Part shown: piece after piece, positions 36,089 to 43,330 of the stretch
Layout of the letters: each line of letters opens with the position of its first letter
How positions within the stretch are numbered: the stretch's first letter is position 1
Source: Arcanobacterium haemolyticum
GTDB taxonomy: Bacteria > Actinomycetota > Actinomycetes > Actinomycetales > Actinomycetaceae
DNA length: 64,000 nucleotides
Reading direction: 5' to 3'
Assembly (NCBI GenBank): GCA_021532125.1
Contig: JADYUX010000002.1
Span: forward strand, 62,001 to 126,000
Position numbers and translations under genes: made by a program
Notes under the pieces: model-generated
Databases searched by the model: none
What the model was told of the DNA's origin: nothing
Seen by the model: only the letters and a program-made list of their open reading frames with translations

Positions 36089-38782
36089 GTGAGTGACGAC
36101 AAGATGCTGCTGATTGACGGACATTCGATGGCCTTCCGCGCGTTTTATGGACTTCGTGCGGATAACTTCCGCACCTCGTCGGGCCAATACACGAATGCGG
36201 TCTACGGTTTTACGACAACGCTCCTCAAGCTCATCGGAGACTACCAACCGACCTACGTCGCCGTGGCCTTCGATCTGCCTGGCGGCACGTTCCGAACCCG
36301 AAAGTACCCCGAATACAAGGGGGGACGTGCGGCGACGCCTGAAGAGTTCAAGGGGCAGATCTCGCTCATCCAGGAAACACTCGATGTCATGGGAATTACC
36401 TGGCTCACACATGAGGATGTCGAAGCTGACGACATCGTCGCGACTCTCGCGGCGCGAGGCCAAGAACACGGTTTGCACGTCTATATCGCTTCGGGCGATA
36501 AGGACTCGTACCAGCTTGTCACAGAGAAGTGCACGGTGCTTTACCCAATGCCACGAGCTCAGATGCAGGTACTTGACCCTGCCGGGGTCGAACAGAAGAC
36601 CGGCCTCACCCCTGAGCTCTACCCAGATCTCGCGGCTCTCAATGGTGAAGGCGCGGATAATTTGCCTGGCGTGCCCGGTGTAGGCCCGAAAACGGCAGTG
36701 AAGTGGATTAAAGAATACGGCGGCCTCGCGGGCATCATCGAACATAAGGACGAGATCAAAGGAAAAGCCGGCCAGTCGCTGCGCGACCACGTGGACCAGG
36801 TTCTGCTGAATCGTGAACTGAACCGCCTCCTCACGGACGTTCCGGTACCGGCAGAACTTTCGACCTACGCGATGGGTGGCGTGGATCGCGAGGCCCTCCA
36901 CGAGCTCTTCGATACGCTCGACTTCACGGGCCTGCGCACACGTGTGCTCCAGGAGCTTCCGTCGAGAGACAGTTCGCGTGGGTCTGCTTCCGTTGCCGGT
37001 TCCTTCTCCCTGTCGGATGTGACGATTTCCTCCGGTTCTCTGGCCGACTGGCTCGATGGGCGATCGGCAAACGAATGGGGCCTTGCGCTGACTGGCGTGT
37101 TTTCCCCTCATCGCGGAACTGTCGAAACTCTTGCCATTGCCGCCGACATGGAGGTCTACTCCTGCGACCGTGTGGACCTGAGCCCGGAGGACGAACGCGC
37201 TTTTGCTGCCTGGCTGAGCGACCCATCGATCGCGAAGGTCTGCCACGGTGCGAAGGAACACTGGCACGCGCTCAGGGGCGCTGGCGACTTCGAATTGGAA
37301 GGCGTCGTATGCGACACGGTTCTCGCCGCCTACCTGCTGCATCCCGACCAGCGGGAATATGACTTTTCGGATTTGGCGCTAAGGCACATTGGCGCAGATA
37401 TTTCGATCGAGGCGGACGAGGGGATTCTTCCCGGCCTGTCAGGGAACCCCAACGCAACAGCACTGCAAGCTGCAAGCGTCGTTCCGCTGGCCACCGCTTT
37501 GCGTGAAGAACTTGCTGGCCAAGGCGAGGACGGAGCGCTTCTCGAACTCGAGCTCGCAGTCTCGCGTACCCTCCAGCGAATGGAAGATATCGGTATCGCC
37601 GTCGACGAGCCGTATCTGGAAAGTCTGCGCAGGAACTTTGACGAACGCGTAGGTAACGCTGCTAACAGTGCCTACGCGGCCATCGGCCGAGAAGTAAACC
37701 TCTCAAGCCCGAAGCAGCTTTCGACCGTTCTCTTCGACGAATTGGGACTGCCCCCGACGAAGAAAATTCGATCGGGATACACGACGAACGCCGATGCTCT
37801 AGCTGACCTCGCTACGCGTATCGCCGGGCGAGAGGATGAGAACGCTGTGAGGGGCCAGGAGTTTTTGGCTTCTCTACTTGAGCACCGCGACGCGATCAAA
37901 CTGCGTCAGGCAGTCGAAGGTTTGCAGCGCTCTGTCCAGGCAGACGGCCGCGTTCACACGACCTACCAGCAGGCGGTAGCCGCAACAGGGCGCCTGTCGT
38001 CGACCGATCCTAATCTTCAGAATATCCATGCTCGCACGGCTGAAGGTCTGCACATCAGGGAGGCATTTGTCGCCTCCGACGGTTTTGAGGGGCTGATGAC
38101 TGCGGATTATTCGCAGATCGAGATGCGCCTTATGGCATCGCTTTCGGGAGATCAATCGCTCATTGACGCTTTCAATCACGGCGCCGATTTGCACACCTTC
38201 ATGGCTTCGCGCGTTTTTGGGGTCGAGGAATCTGACGTCAGCCCGGCGCAGCGTTCGAAGATTAAGGCGATGAGCTACGGTTTGGCATACGGCTTATCAG
38301 CTTTTGGCCTCTCCAAGCAGCTCCACATCGAGGTTGGCGAAGCTCAGCGTCTCATGGATGACTACTTCTCCCGCTTTGGAAACGTGCGTAAATATTTGGA
38401 TTCGTTGGTTGAGCGAGCGCGCAAGGACGGATATACGGAGACGATACTTGGCCGCCGACGGTATCTTCCGGAGCTGACGTCGTCGAATCGTCAGCTTCGC
38501 GAAGCGGCCGAGCGGATGGCGCTTAATGCTCCGATTCAGGGGAGTGCCGCCGATATCATCAAGCTGGCGATGGTAGCCGTGGCTGACGACCTCATGAGGG
38601 AGGGGGCTCGATCGAGAATTCTCCTCCAAGTTCACGACGAACTCGTGCTCGAAATCGCACCGGGGGAGCGTGAGAGTGTTGAGGAGATCGTGCGCCGCGA
38701 TATGGGGGCCGCGGCACAGCTACCGGTACCTCTCTCTGTCGGAGTTGGTTTCGGCGCGAATTGGCGGATTGCTGCCCATTGA
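36089..38782 (+). CDS. polA: DNA polymerase I
   Basis: An 897-residue repair and lagging-strand polymerase. It has an N-terminal 5'-nuclease (LLIDGHSMAFRAFYGL, DDIVATLA, GDKDSYQLV, GVGPKTAVKW), then a 3'-5' exonuclease-like domain lacking the DxE metal residues and probably inactive, as in other actinobacterial Pol I. The polymerase domain has motif A DYSQIEMRLMASLSGD, the O-helix KIKAMSYGLAYGLSAFGL with Tyr in place of Phe, and motif C VHDELVLE. The Tyr is the form linked to easier ddNTP use in T7-like enzymes. GTG 36089 gives the expected N-terminus. Confidence 0.97.
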   Translation: MSDDKMLLIDGHSMAFRAFYGLRADNFRTSSGQYTNAVYGFTTTLLKLIGDYQPTYVAVAFDLPGGTFRTRKYPEYKGGRAATPEEFKGQISLIQETLDVMGITWLTHEDVEADDIVATLAARGQEHGLHVYIASGDKDSYQLVTEKCTVLYPMPRAQMQVLDPAGVEQKTGLTPELYPDLAALNGEGADNLPGVPGVGPKTAVKWIKEYGGLAGIIEHKDEIKGKAGQSLRDHVDQVLLNRELNRLLTDVPVPAELSTYAMGGVDREALHELFDTLDFTGLRTRVLQELPSRDSSRGSASVAGSFSLSDVTISSGSLADWLDGRSANEWGLALTGVFSPHRGTVETLAIAADMEVYSCDRVDLSPEDERAFAAWLSDPSIAKVCHGAKEHWHALRGAGDFELEGVVCDTVLAAYLLHPDQREYDFSDLALRHIGADISIEADEGILPGLSGNPNATALQAASVVPLATALREELAGQGEDGALLELELAVSRTLQRMEDIGIAVDEPYLESLRRNFDERVGNAANSAYAAIGREVNLSSPKQLSTVLFDELGLPPTKKIRSGYTTNADALADLATRIAGREDENAVRGQEFLASLLEHRDAIKLRQAVEGLQRSVQADGRVHTTYQQAVAATGRLSSTDPNLQNIHARTAEGLHIREAFVASDGFEGLMTADYSQIEMRLMASLSGDQSLIDAFNHGADLHTFMASRVFGVEESDVSPAQRSKIKAMSYGLAYGLSAFGLSKQLHIEVGEAQRLMDDYFSRFGNVRKYLDSLVERARKDGYTETILGRRRYLPELTSSNRQLREAAERMALNAPIQGSAADIIKLAMVAVADDLMREGARSRILLQVHDELVLEIAPGERESVEEIVRRDMGAAAQLPVPLSVGVGFGANWRIAAH

Positions 38783-38892
38783 CCGTCGCTGACAATACCT
38801 GGACGCGTCTGCCTGGCGGCGTCGTTAACGGGCGCGATAGGCGCGTAGCCCGGACGCGAACGTACGGGAGTGGTCGCTCACGAGTTTGCGCG

Positions 38893-38938
38893 CGTTAGTG
38901 ACCCTTGACGACGAACGACGAGGAACCCGTCACTAACG
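38893..38938. repeat. Inverted repeat in the polA-rpsA spacer
   Basis: CGTTAGTGAC (38893-38902) and GTCACTAACG (38929-38938) are perfect 10-bp inverted arms around a 26-base loop. The 297-bp spacer has no supported gene. The hairpin may end polA transcripts or regulate rpsA. Confidence 0.5.
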
Positions 38939-38960
38939 GCGAGAAATAGCCGGAAACAGT

Positions 38961-38989
38961 TTGCCCAGATAGTCACGAGCTTGTAGGAT
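38961..38989 (+). promoter_or_regulatory. Promoter of rpsA
   Basis: TTGCCC (38961-38966) and TAGGAT (38984-38989) are separated by exactly 17 bp, a good sigma-70-type promoter. It implies an untranslated leader of about 85 bases before the rpsA ATG. Confidence 0.65.
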
Positions 38990-39079
38990 AGATGCCTGGT
39001 GTGGGTTCACTCTATATGCGCCTGTGCCATGTATTTATCCGCAACTTCTAGTTCTGTCCGTATCGGAGTTATTAACTTC

Positions 39080-40561
39080 ATGACCGAAAACACGACCGCC
39101 ACCTCGACGATTCCGCAGGTCGCAATTAACGACATTGGCACCGAGGAAGACCTCGTAGCTGCAATCGACCAGACCATCAAGTACTTCAATGATGGTGACA
39201 TCGTCGAAGGTACTGTCGTCAAGGTCGACCATGACGAAGTCCTGCTCGACATTGGCTACAAGACCGAGGGCGTTATCCCCTCGAAGGAGCTCTCCATCAA
39301 GCACGACGTCGATCCCGACGACGTAGTCAAGCTTGGCGACCAGGTCGAGGCTCTTGTCCTCCAGAAGGAAGATAAGGAAGGCCGCCTCCTCCTTTCCAAG
39401 AAGCGCGCACAGTACGAGCGTGCATGGTCCCAGATTGAAGATGTTAAGGAAGCCGACGGCGTTGTCACCGGCTCCGTCATCGAAGTTGTCAAGGGTGGCC
39501 TCATCCTCGACATCGGTCTGCGTGGCTTCCTTCCCGCTTCGCTCGTTGAGATGCGTCGCGTACGCGACCTCCAGCCGTACATCGGCCGCGAGCTCGAAGC
39601 TAAGATCATCGAACTGGACAAGAACCGTAACAACGTTGTTCTTTCCCGCCGCGCATGGCTCGAAGAGACCCAGTCGCAGGCACGCGGCGAGTTCCTCACG
39701 AACCTCAAGAAGGGCCAGGTTCGCGACGGCGTTATCTCATCGATCGTCAACTTCGGTGCCTTCGTCGATCTCGGTGGTGTGGACGGCCTCGTTCACGTTT
39801 CCGAGCTCTCCTGGAAGCACATCGATCACCCGTCTGAGGTCGTCGAGGTTGGCCAGAAGGTCACCGTCGAAGTTCTCGATGTGGACATGGATCGTGAGCG
39901 CGTCTCGCTCTCGCTCAAGGCTACGCAGGAAGATCCATGGCAGACCTTCGCTCGCACCCACGCCATCGGCCAGATTGTGCCGGGCAAGGTGACGAAGCTC
40001 GTTCCGTTCGGTGCGTTTGTTCGCGTCGAGGATGGCATCGAAGGCCTCGTACACATCTCCGAGCTTGCTCAGCGCCACATCGATCTGCCCGAGCAGGTTG
40101 TCAAGGTTGGCGATGATGTCTTCGTTAAGGTTATCGACATCGATCTTGAGCGTCGCCGCATCTCCCTCTCCCTCAAGCAGGCTAACGAGGGCGTCGATCC
40201 GGAGTCCGAAGATTTCGATCCTTCGCTCTACGGCATGGCTGCCGAGTACGACGAGAATGGCAACTACAAGTACCCCGAGGGCTTCGATCCGGAGTCGAAC
40301 GAGTGGATGCCTGGTTTCGAGGCACAGCGCGAGGCTTGGGAGAACGAGTACGCTCAGGCACAGGCACGCTGGGAGCTCCACAAGACCCAGGTTGCGAAGG
40401 CCAACGCCGAGGATGCCGCAGCAGCACAGTCTGCTTCAGCTTCCGCTCCGGCCGCCGCCGAGCAGGCACCGACGTCCTACTCCTCTGGTTCGGACGCCGC
40501 AGGCACGCTCGCTTCGGACGAGGCTCTTGCAGCTCTCCGCGAGAAGCTCACGAACAACTGA
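39080..40561 (+). CDS. rpsA: 30S ribosomal protein S1
   Basis: A 493-residue mRNA-binding ribosomal protein with four S1 (OB-fold) domains, beginning near residues 35 (GDIVEGTVVKVDHDEVLLDI), 120, 207 (GQVRDGVISSIVNFGAFVDL) and 292 (GQIVPGKVTKLVPFGAFVRV). Four domains is the actinobacterial form; the E. coli protein has six. The acidic, Ala-rich C-terminal tail is disordered. ATG 39080 was chosen because MTENTTATSTIPQVAINDIG fits homologues, with CGGAG upstream. In-frame codons back to 38999 belong to the leader. A strong terminator follows. Confidence 0.96.
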   Translation: MTENTTATSTIPQVAINDIGTEEDLVAAIDQTIKYFNDGDIVEGTVVKVDHDEVLLDIGYKTEGVIPSKELSIKHDVDPDDVVKLGDQVEALVLQKEDKEGRLLLSKKRAQYERAWSQIEDVKEADGVVTGSVIEVVKGGLILDIGLRGFLPASLVEMRRVRDLQPYIGRELEAKIIELDKNRNNVVLSRRAWLEETQSQARGEFLTNLKKGQVRDGVISSIVNFGAFVDLGGVDGLVHVSELSWKHIDHPSEVVEVGQKVTVEVLDVDMDRERVSLSLKATQEDPWQTFARTHAIGQIVPGKVTKLVPFGAFVRVEDGIEGLVHISELAQRHIDLPEQVVKVGDDVFVKVIDIDLERRRISLSLKQANEGVDPESEDFDPSLYGMAAEYDENGNYKYPEGFDPESNEWMPGFEAQREAWENEYAQAQARWELHKTQVAKANAEDAAAAQSASASAPAAAEQAPTSYSSGSDAAGTLASDEALAALREKLTNN

Positions 40562-40579
40562 GCGTAGCTGGTACTAGCT

Positions 40580-40615
40580 AAAAAGTAGACCCGGATTTTT
40601 CCGGGTCTACTTTTT
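40580..40615 (+). terminator. Terminator after rpsA
   Basis: AAAAAGTAGACCCGG (40580-40594) pairs with CCGGGTCTACTTTTT (40601-40615), and a T-run follows: a textbook rho-independent terminator. Confidence 0.9.
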
Positions 40616-40772
40616 TATTCTCCTTTCCCGACTGTTTGTTGAAGCGTCGATATGTGTGGCGGATGTCAGGCTACGACGTGTGTCGAACTAAGGTGGATGC
40701 TGACTGTCGGTAGTGTTAGAGCTACGCAGGCAAAGGCGCTGATGCTGGAAATGCTGACAAGGGAAGGTAACT

Positions 40773-41375
40773 ATGAGGTTTCTCGTCACGGGTTTCGAAC
40801 CATTTGCGGGAGGTTCTTACAATCCAACGCAGGCAGCAGTGACTGAGTTGGAGCTAGCCTGGAGTGGTGGAGACAATCTCATGGCGGTTGTTCTGCCTGT
40901 TGAATTTCGGGAGGCACAGCGCCGCTTGACTGAGCTTATTCGTCAAGAGACCCCCGATGTTGTTCTCTGCTGCGGCCTTAATGCTCAACTCGAACATCCT
41001 GTACTTGAACGTGTCGCACATAATGAGATGCGTGCTGGCGTTGCTGACAATGCGGGGTATCAACCCGAAGGGGTACCGGTCGAGAACGATGGACCGGACA
41101 GGCTTATGAGCACGTTGCCTGTCGATGACATCGTCGAACGACTCATTGCGGAGGGTTACGGCATAGGTACGTCTGACGATGCTGGCCGCTATGTATGCAA
41201 TGCGACCCTCTACCGAGCTCTCACCGTGACAGATGGTACTGGTGCTCGCGCCGCGTTCTTTCATATTCCTGACGACGAGGAGAAAACGCGAGCGGGTGAC
41301 GATGCACGTCTTATTCAGAGGATTCTGGAGCTCACTACTGAACTCGGTTCGACCCAATGCGTAGATGGGCTTTGA
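40773..41375 (+). CDS. pcp: Pyroglutamyl-peptidase I
   Basis: A 200-residue cysteine peptidase (family C15) removing N-terminal pyroglutamate. The catalytic triad fits E79 (PVLERVAHN), C142 (GRYVCNATLYRAL) and H164 (AFFHIPDD). The N-terminus (MRFLVTGFEPFAGGSYNP) is diagnostic. The start has GGGAAGG upstream. It is a single gene between two terminators. Such peptidases help use or inactivate peptides, which fits an organism with large secreted proteases, but no direct link is shown. Confidence 0.95.
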   Translation: MRFLVTGFEPFAGGSYNPTQAAVTELELAWSGGDNLMAVVLPVEFREAQRRLTELIRQETPDVVLCCGLNAQLEHPVLERVAHNEMRAGVADNAGYQPEGVPVENDGPDRLMSTLPVDDIVERLIAEGYGIGTSDDAGRYVCNATLYRALTVTDGTGARAAFFHIPDDEEKTRAGDDARLIQRILELTTELGSTQCVDGL

Positions 41376-41413
41376 GAACTTGGGGTGCTTACGCGCGCAT
41401 CGGCTAGACATGA

Positions 41414-41452
41414 AAAGGTGGGGTGGGTTCCAGCGAAACCCACCCCACCTTT
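41414..41452. terminator. Bidirectional terminator between pcp and the Rrf2-type gene
   Basis: A 16-bp stem (AAAGGTGGGGTGGGTT at 41414-41429 with AACCCACCCCACCTTT at 41437-41452) has a 7-base loop and lies between convergent genes. Confidence 0.85.
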
Positions 41453-41465
41453 CTCAGTTGTGGCG

Positions 41466-41891
41466 TCAGATAACGTAGTTGCTGCCCGGTGCAGCTTCGG
41501 GTACGAGATCGGCGATTGTCACTGAATCAAGAAAGTTCTTAATTGTGCCGTCGAGTTGCTCCCACATGGCATCGATGCGGCAGTCCTCGTGTGGACAGGG
41601 CGTATGGTCGTCGAGGCAGGAAACGGGGGAGAGTGTGCCTTCGGTGAGCAGGAGAAGTTCTTTCAGTGTGTACTGGCTTGGATCAACGGTGAGTCGATAA
41701 CCGCCTCCCTTGCCCCGTAGCCCGGTCAGGACGCCGTCTTTGACAAGAATCTTGATGATGCTCTCAAGGTATTTTTCTGAAACTTCTTGGCGCTGGGCAA
41801 TTTCTTTGAGCGGGATGTATCCCGTTGTCTGGTGCTCGGCGAGGTCAATGAGAACGCGCAGGGCGTAGCGACCTTTGGTGGAAACGAGCAT
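41466..41891 (-). CDS. Rrf2-family regulator with three conserved cysteines
   Basis: A 141-residue winged-helix regulator. The N-terminus MLVSTKGRYALRVLIDLAEH and recognition region LRGKGGGYRL are typical of Rrf2. C92, C99 and C104 (with H96 and H101) lie where IscR, NsrR and RsrR bind a [2Fe-2S] or [4Fe-4S] cluster. It probably senses iron-sulfur status, nitric oxide or redox change. The spacing (C-x6-C-x4-C) differs slightly from E. coli IscR (C-x5-C-x5-C). No suf or isc genes are adjacent, so the targets are unknown. A GAGGAGAG ribosome binding site precedes the start. Confidence 0.88.
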   Translation of the reverse strand: MLVSTKGRYALRVLIDLAEHQTTGYIPLKEIAQRQEVSEKYLESIIKILVKDGVLTGLRGKGGGYRLTVDPSQYTLKELLLLTEGTLSPVSCLDDHTPCPHEDCRIDAMWEQLDGTIKNFLDSVTIADLVPEAAPGSNYVI

Positions 41892-42090
41892 GTGCTCTCC
41901 TCGGTATGCGGCATTAACGTCTGGGGCAAGTCTACATCATTTTCCTACTAAGTCCGGGGATTATAGGGAATTGGGGTGGGCTTGTCGTCGATAGTGAACA
42001 TGAGGGACGAGGTTGTCGCGCATTGGCGCATGGTGTGTTTCCTTGTCGCGTTGGTCGCGACGTAGCATGGAGTATTCGAAAGGGGGCTGT

Positions 42091-42966
42091 ATGTTACGTC
42101 TATCTCTTACTGGTGGAATTGGTGCGGGTAAATCGACTTTGTCGTCGATGTTGGCAGAGATGGGTGCCCACATCATCGATCTGGATGAGATTGCTCGTGG
42201 CGTTTTGGCTCCTGACACGGAAGGTACGCGTCTCGTTGCGGAGAGGTGGCCGAGTGTCGTGCGCGGGGGAATTGTGGATCGTGGGGCGCTTGCTGCGATC
42301 GTTTTCCGTGATGCTGGCGAGCGTGCGGTTCTCGATTCGATTACTCACCCGCGCACGTGGCAGCGCGTTGATGAACTGCTTGATGAGTATGAACGGACCG
42401 ACTGTGGTGGCGTTGCGGTCGTCGACTTGGCTTTGCTCTATGGGAGTGGCCGTGAGTATGCCTATCACGCAAATCTTGTTGTTGAAGCGGAAGCGGATGT
42501 CCGTTTGAGGCGGTTAGTGATGTCGCGGGGCATGAGCAGAGTCGATGCTGAGAAGAGAATTGCGAGTCAGGTTTCGCGCGATGAGCTGGCTGGGCTAGCC
42601 GATGTCGTCGTTGATAACTCGGGGCCGCGGGAGAATCTTCGGAAGCATACGCAGGATTTGTGGGATTCCTGGGTTGTGCCGTTTGCACATAATTTAGCGG
42701 TGTGCTCCCGCGACCAGGGGAGACGGGCCGTGCCGTCGAGTCACGAGATGGGTCTCATCCTTCGGCGCTTGACGATGCATGGGTTCGAGGTTGTGGAGCA
42801 GCGCAGTGTGAACCTCGTGGTGAGGGGTGTTCGTCCTGGGGTTGCGCCAGATGATGTATCTCGGGCGTTGTGGCTCGCTGGTTTCGTCCGCCACGGCGAC
42901 ATGTGGGTGTCAGCGAATCCCACGTATGAGGTCGTCGTGCGTGTACTAAGAAGTGAGGGTGAGTAA
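42091..42966 (+). CDS. coaE: Dephospho-CoA kinase with a C-terminal extension
   Basis: A 291-residue protein. Residues 1-200 are a P-loop kinase (LSLTGGIGAGKSTLSSMLAEMGAHIIDLDEIAR, read in two parts around the Walker A GGIGAGKST) that phosphorylates dephospho-CoA, the last step of CoA synthesis. Residues 215-291 form an extra domain (MGLILRRLTMHGFEVVEQ ... YEVVVRVLRSEGE). Actinobacterial CoaE proteins often carry a C-terminal UPF0157/GrpB domain, but this is shorter and I cannot confirm that family. The start has AAAGGGGG 5 bases before the ATG. It lies near rpsA and uvrB, as in many actinobacteria. Confidence 0.93.
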   Translation: MLRLSLTGGIGAGKSTLSSMLAEMGAHIIDLDEIARGVLAPDTEGTRLVAERWPSVVRGGIVDRGALAAIVFRDAGERAVLDSITHPRTWQRVDELLDEYERTDCGGVAVVDLALLYGSGREYAYHANLVVEAEADVRLRRLVMSRGMSRVDAEKRIASQVSRDELAGLADVVVDNSGPRENLRKHTQDLWDSWVVPFAHNLAVCSRDQGRRAVPSSHEMGLILRRLTMHGFEVVEQRSVNLVVRGVRPGVAPDDVSRALWLAGFVRHGDMWVSANPTYEVVVRVLRSEGE

Positions 42967-43020
42967 AGCCGCCACACGTCAACGGTGAGATAGATGTCGT
43001 GTTGTCGTCCGGGCGGACGG

Positions 43021-43232
43021 CGTTTTCTCTCGCGTAGGCGGGCGGGACTCTACATTTCTCTCGTCCCGCTCACGCCTCATTTTCTCCTTCGCGTGTGCGG
43101 ACGGTACCTGTAGCTTCGCCCATCGAACACGCCCGACCGGCATTTTCCTTCGCGTTTATCGACGGCACTGCCTCACGCGTACGCGAAACGTGCCTCCCTC
43201 AGCATTCTCGCTCGCGTTTATAGACGGCACAC
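43021..43232. repeat. Four degenerate 30-bp repeats with about 60-bp spacing
   Basis: Related blocks begin at 43021, 43078, 43141 and 43203, each close to CATTTTC-TTCGCGT-TAT-GACGGCAC. The intervals are 57, 63 and 62 bp. The spacers (27-34 bp) are less alike. They fill the 300-bp gap between the ends of coaE and ftsH. The arrangement is too degenerate for a CRISPR array; an old tandem duplication or intergenic repeat family is more likely. Confidence 0.5.
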
Positions 43233-43274
43233 TGGCGCTTAGCCTGCCGAACTGAAAAGATCTGTAGCGAGTTT

Positions 43275-43313
43275 GCCGTGGGTAGCTTTGGCGTATGTCA
43301 AGCTACCCACGGC
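43275..43313. terminator. Terminator after ftsH
   Basis: A perfect 14-bp stem (GCCGTGGGTAGCTT at 43275-43288 with AAGCTACCCACGGC at 43300-43313) has an 11-base loop, 17 bp past the leftward ftsH stop. Confidence 0.75.
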
Positions 43314-43330
43314 GGCATGTCAGTTTTAAC

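Noticed and set aside
36089-38782. Loss of proofreading residues in DNA polymerase I as a novelty
   Set aside because: The degenerate 3'-5' exonuclease domain is usual in actinobacterial and several other bacterial Pol I enzymes.
43021-43232. 62-bp periodic repeats as a CRISPR array
   Set aside because: The repeat blocks are too degenerate, with different lengths. No cas genes or leader are present.
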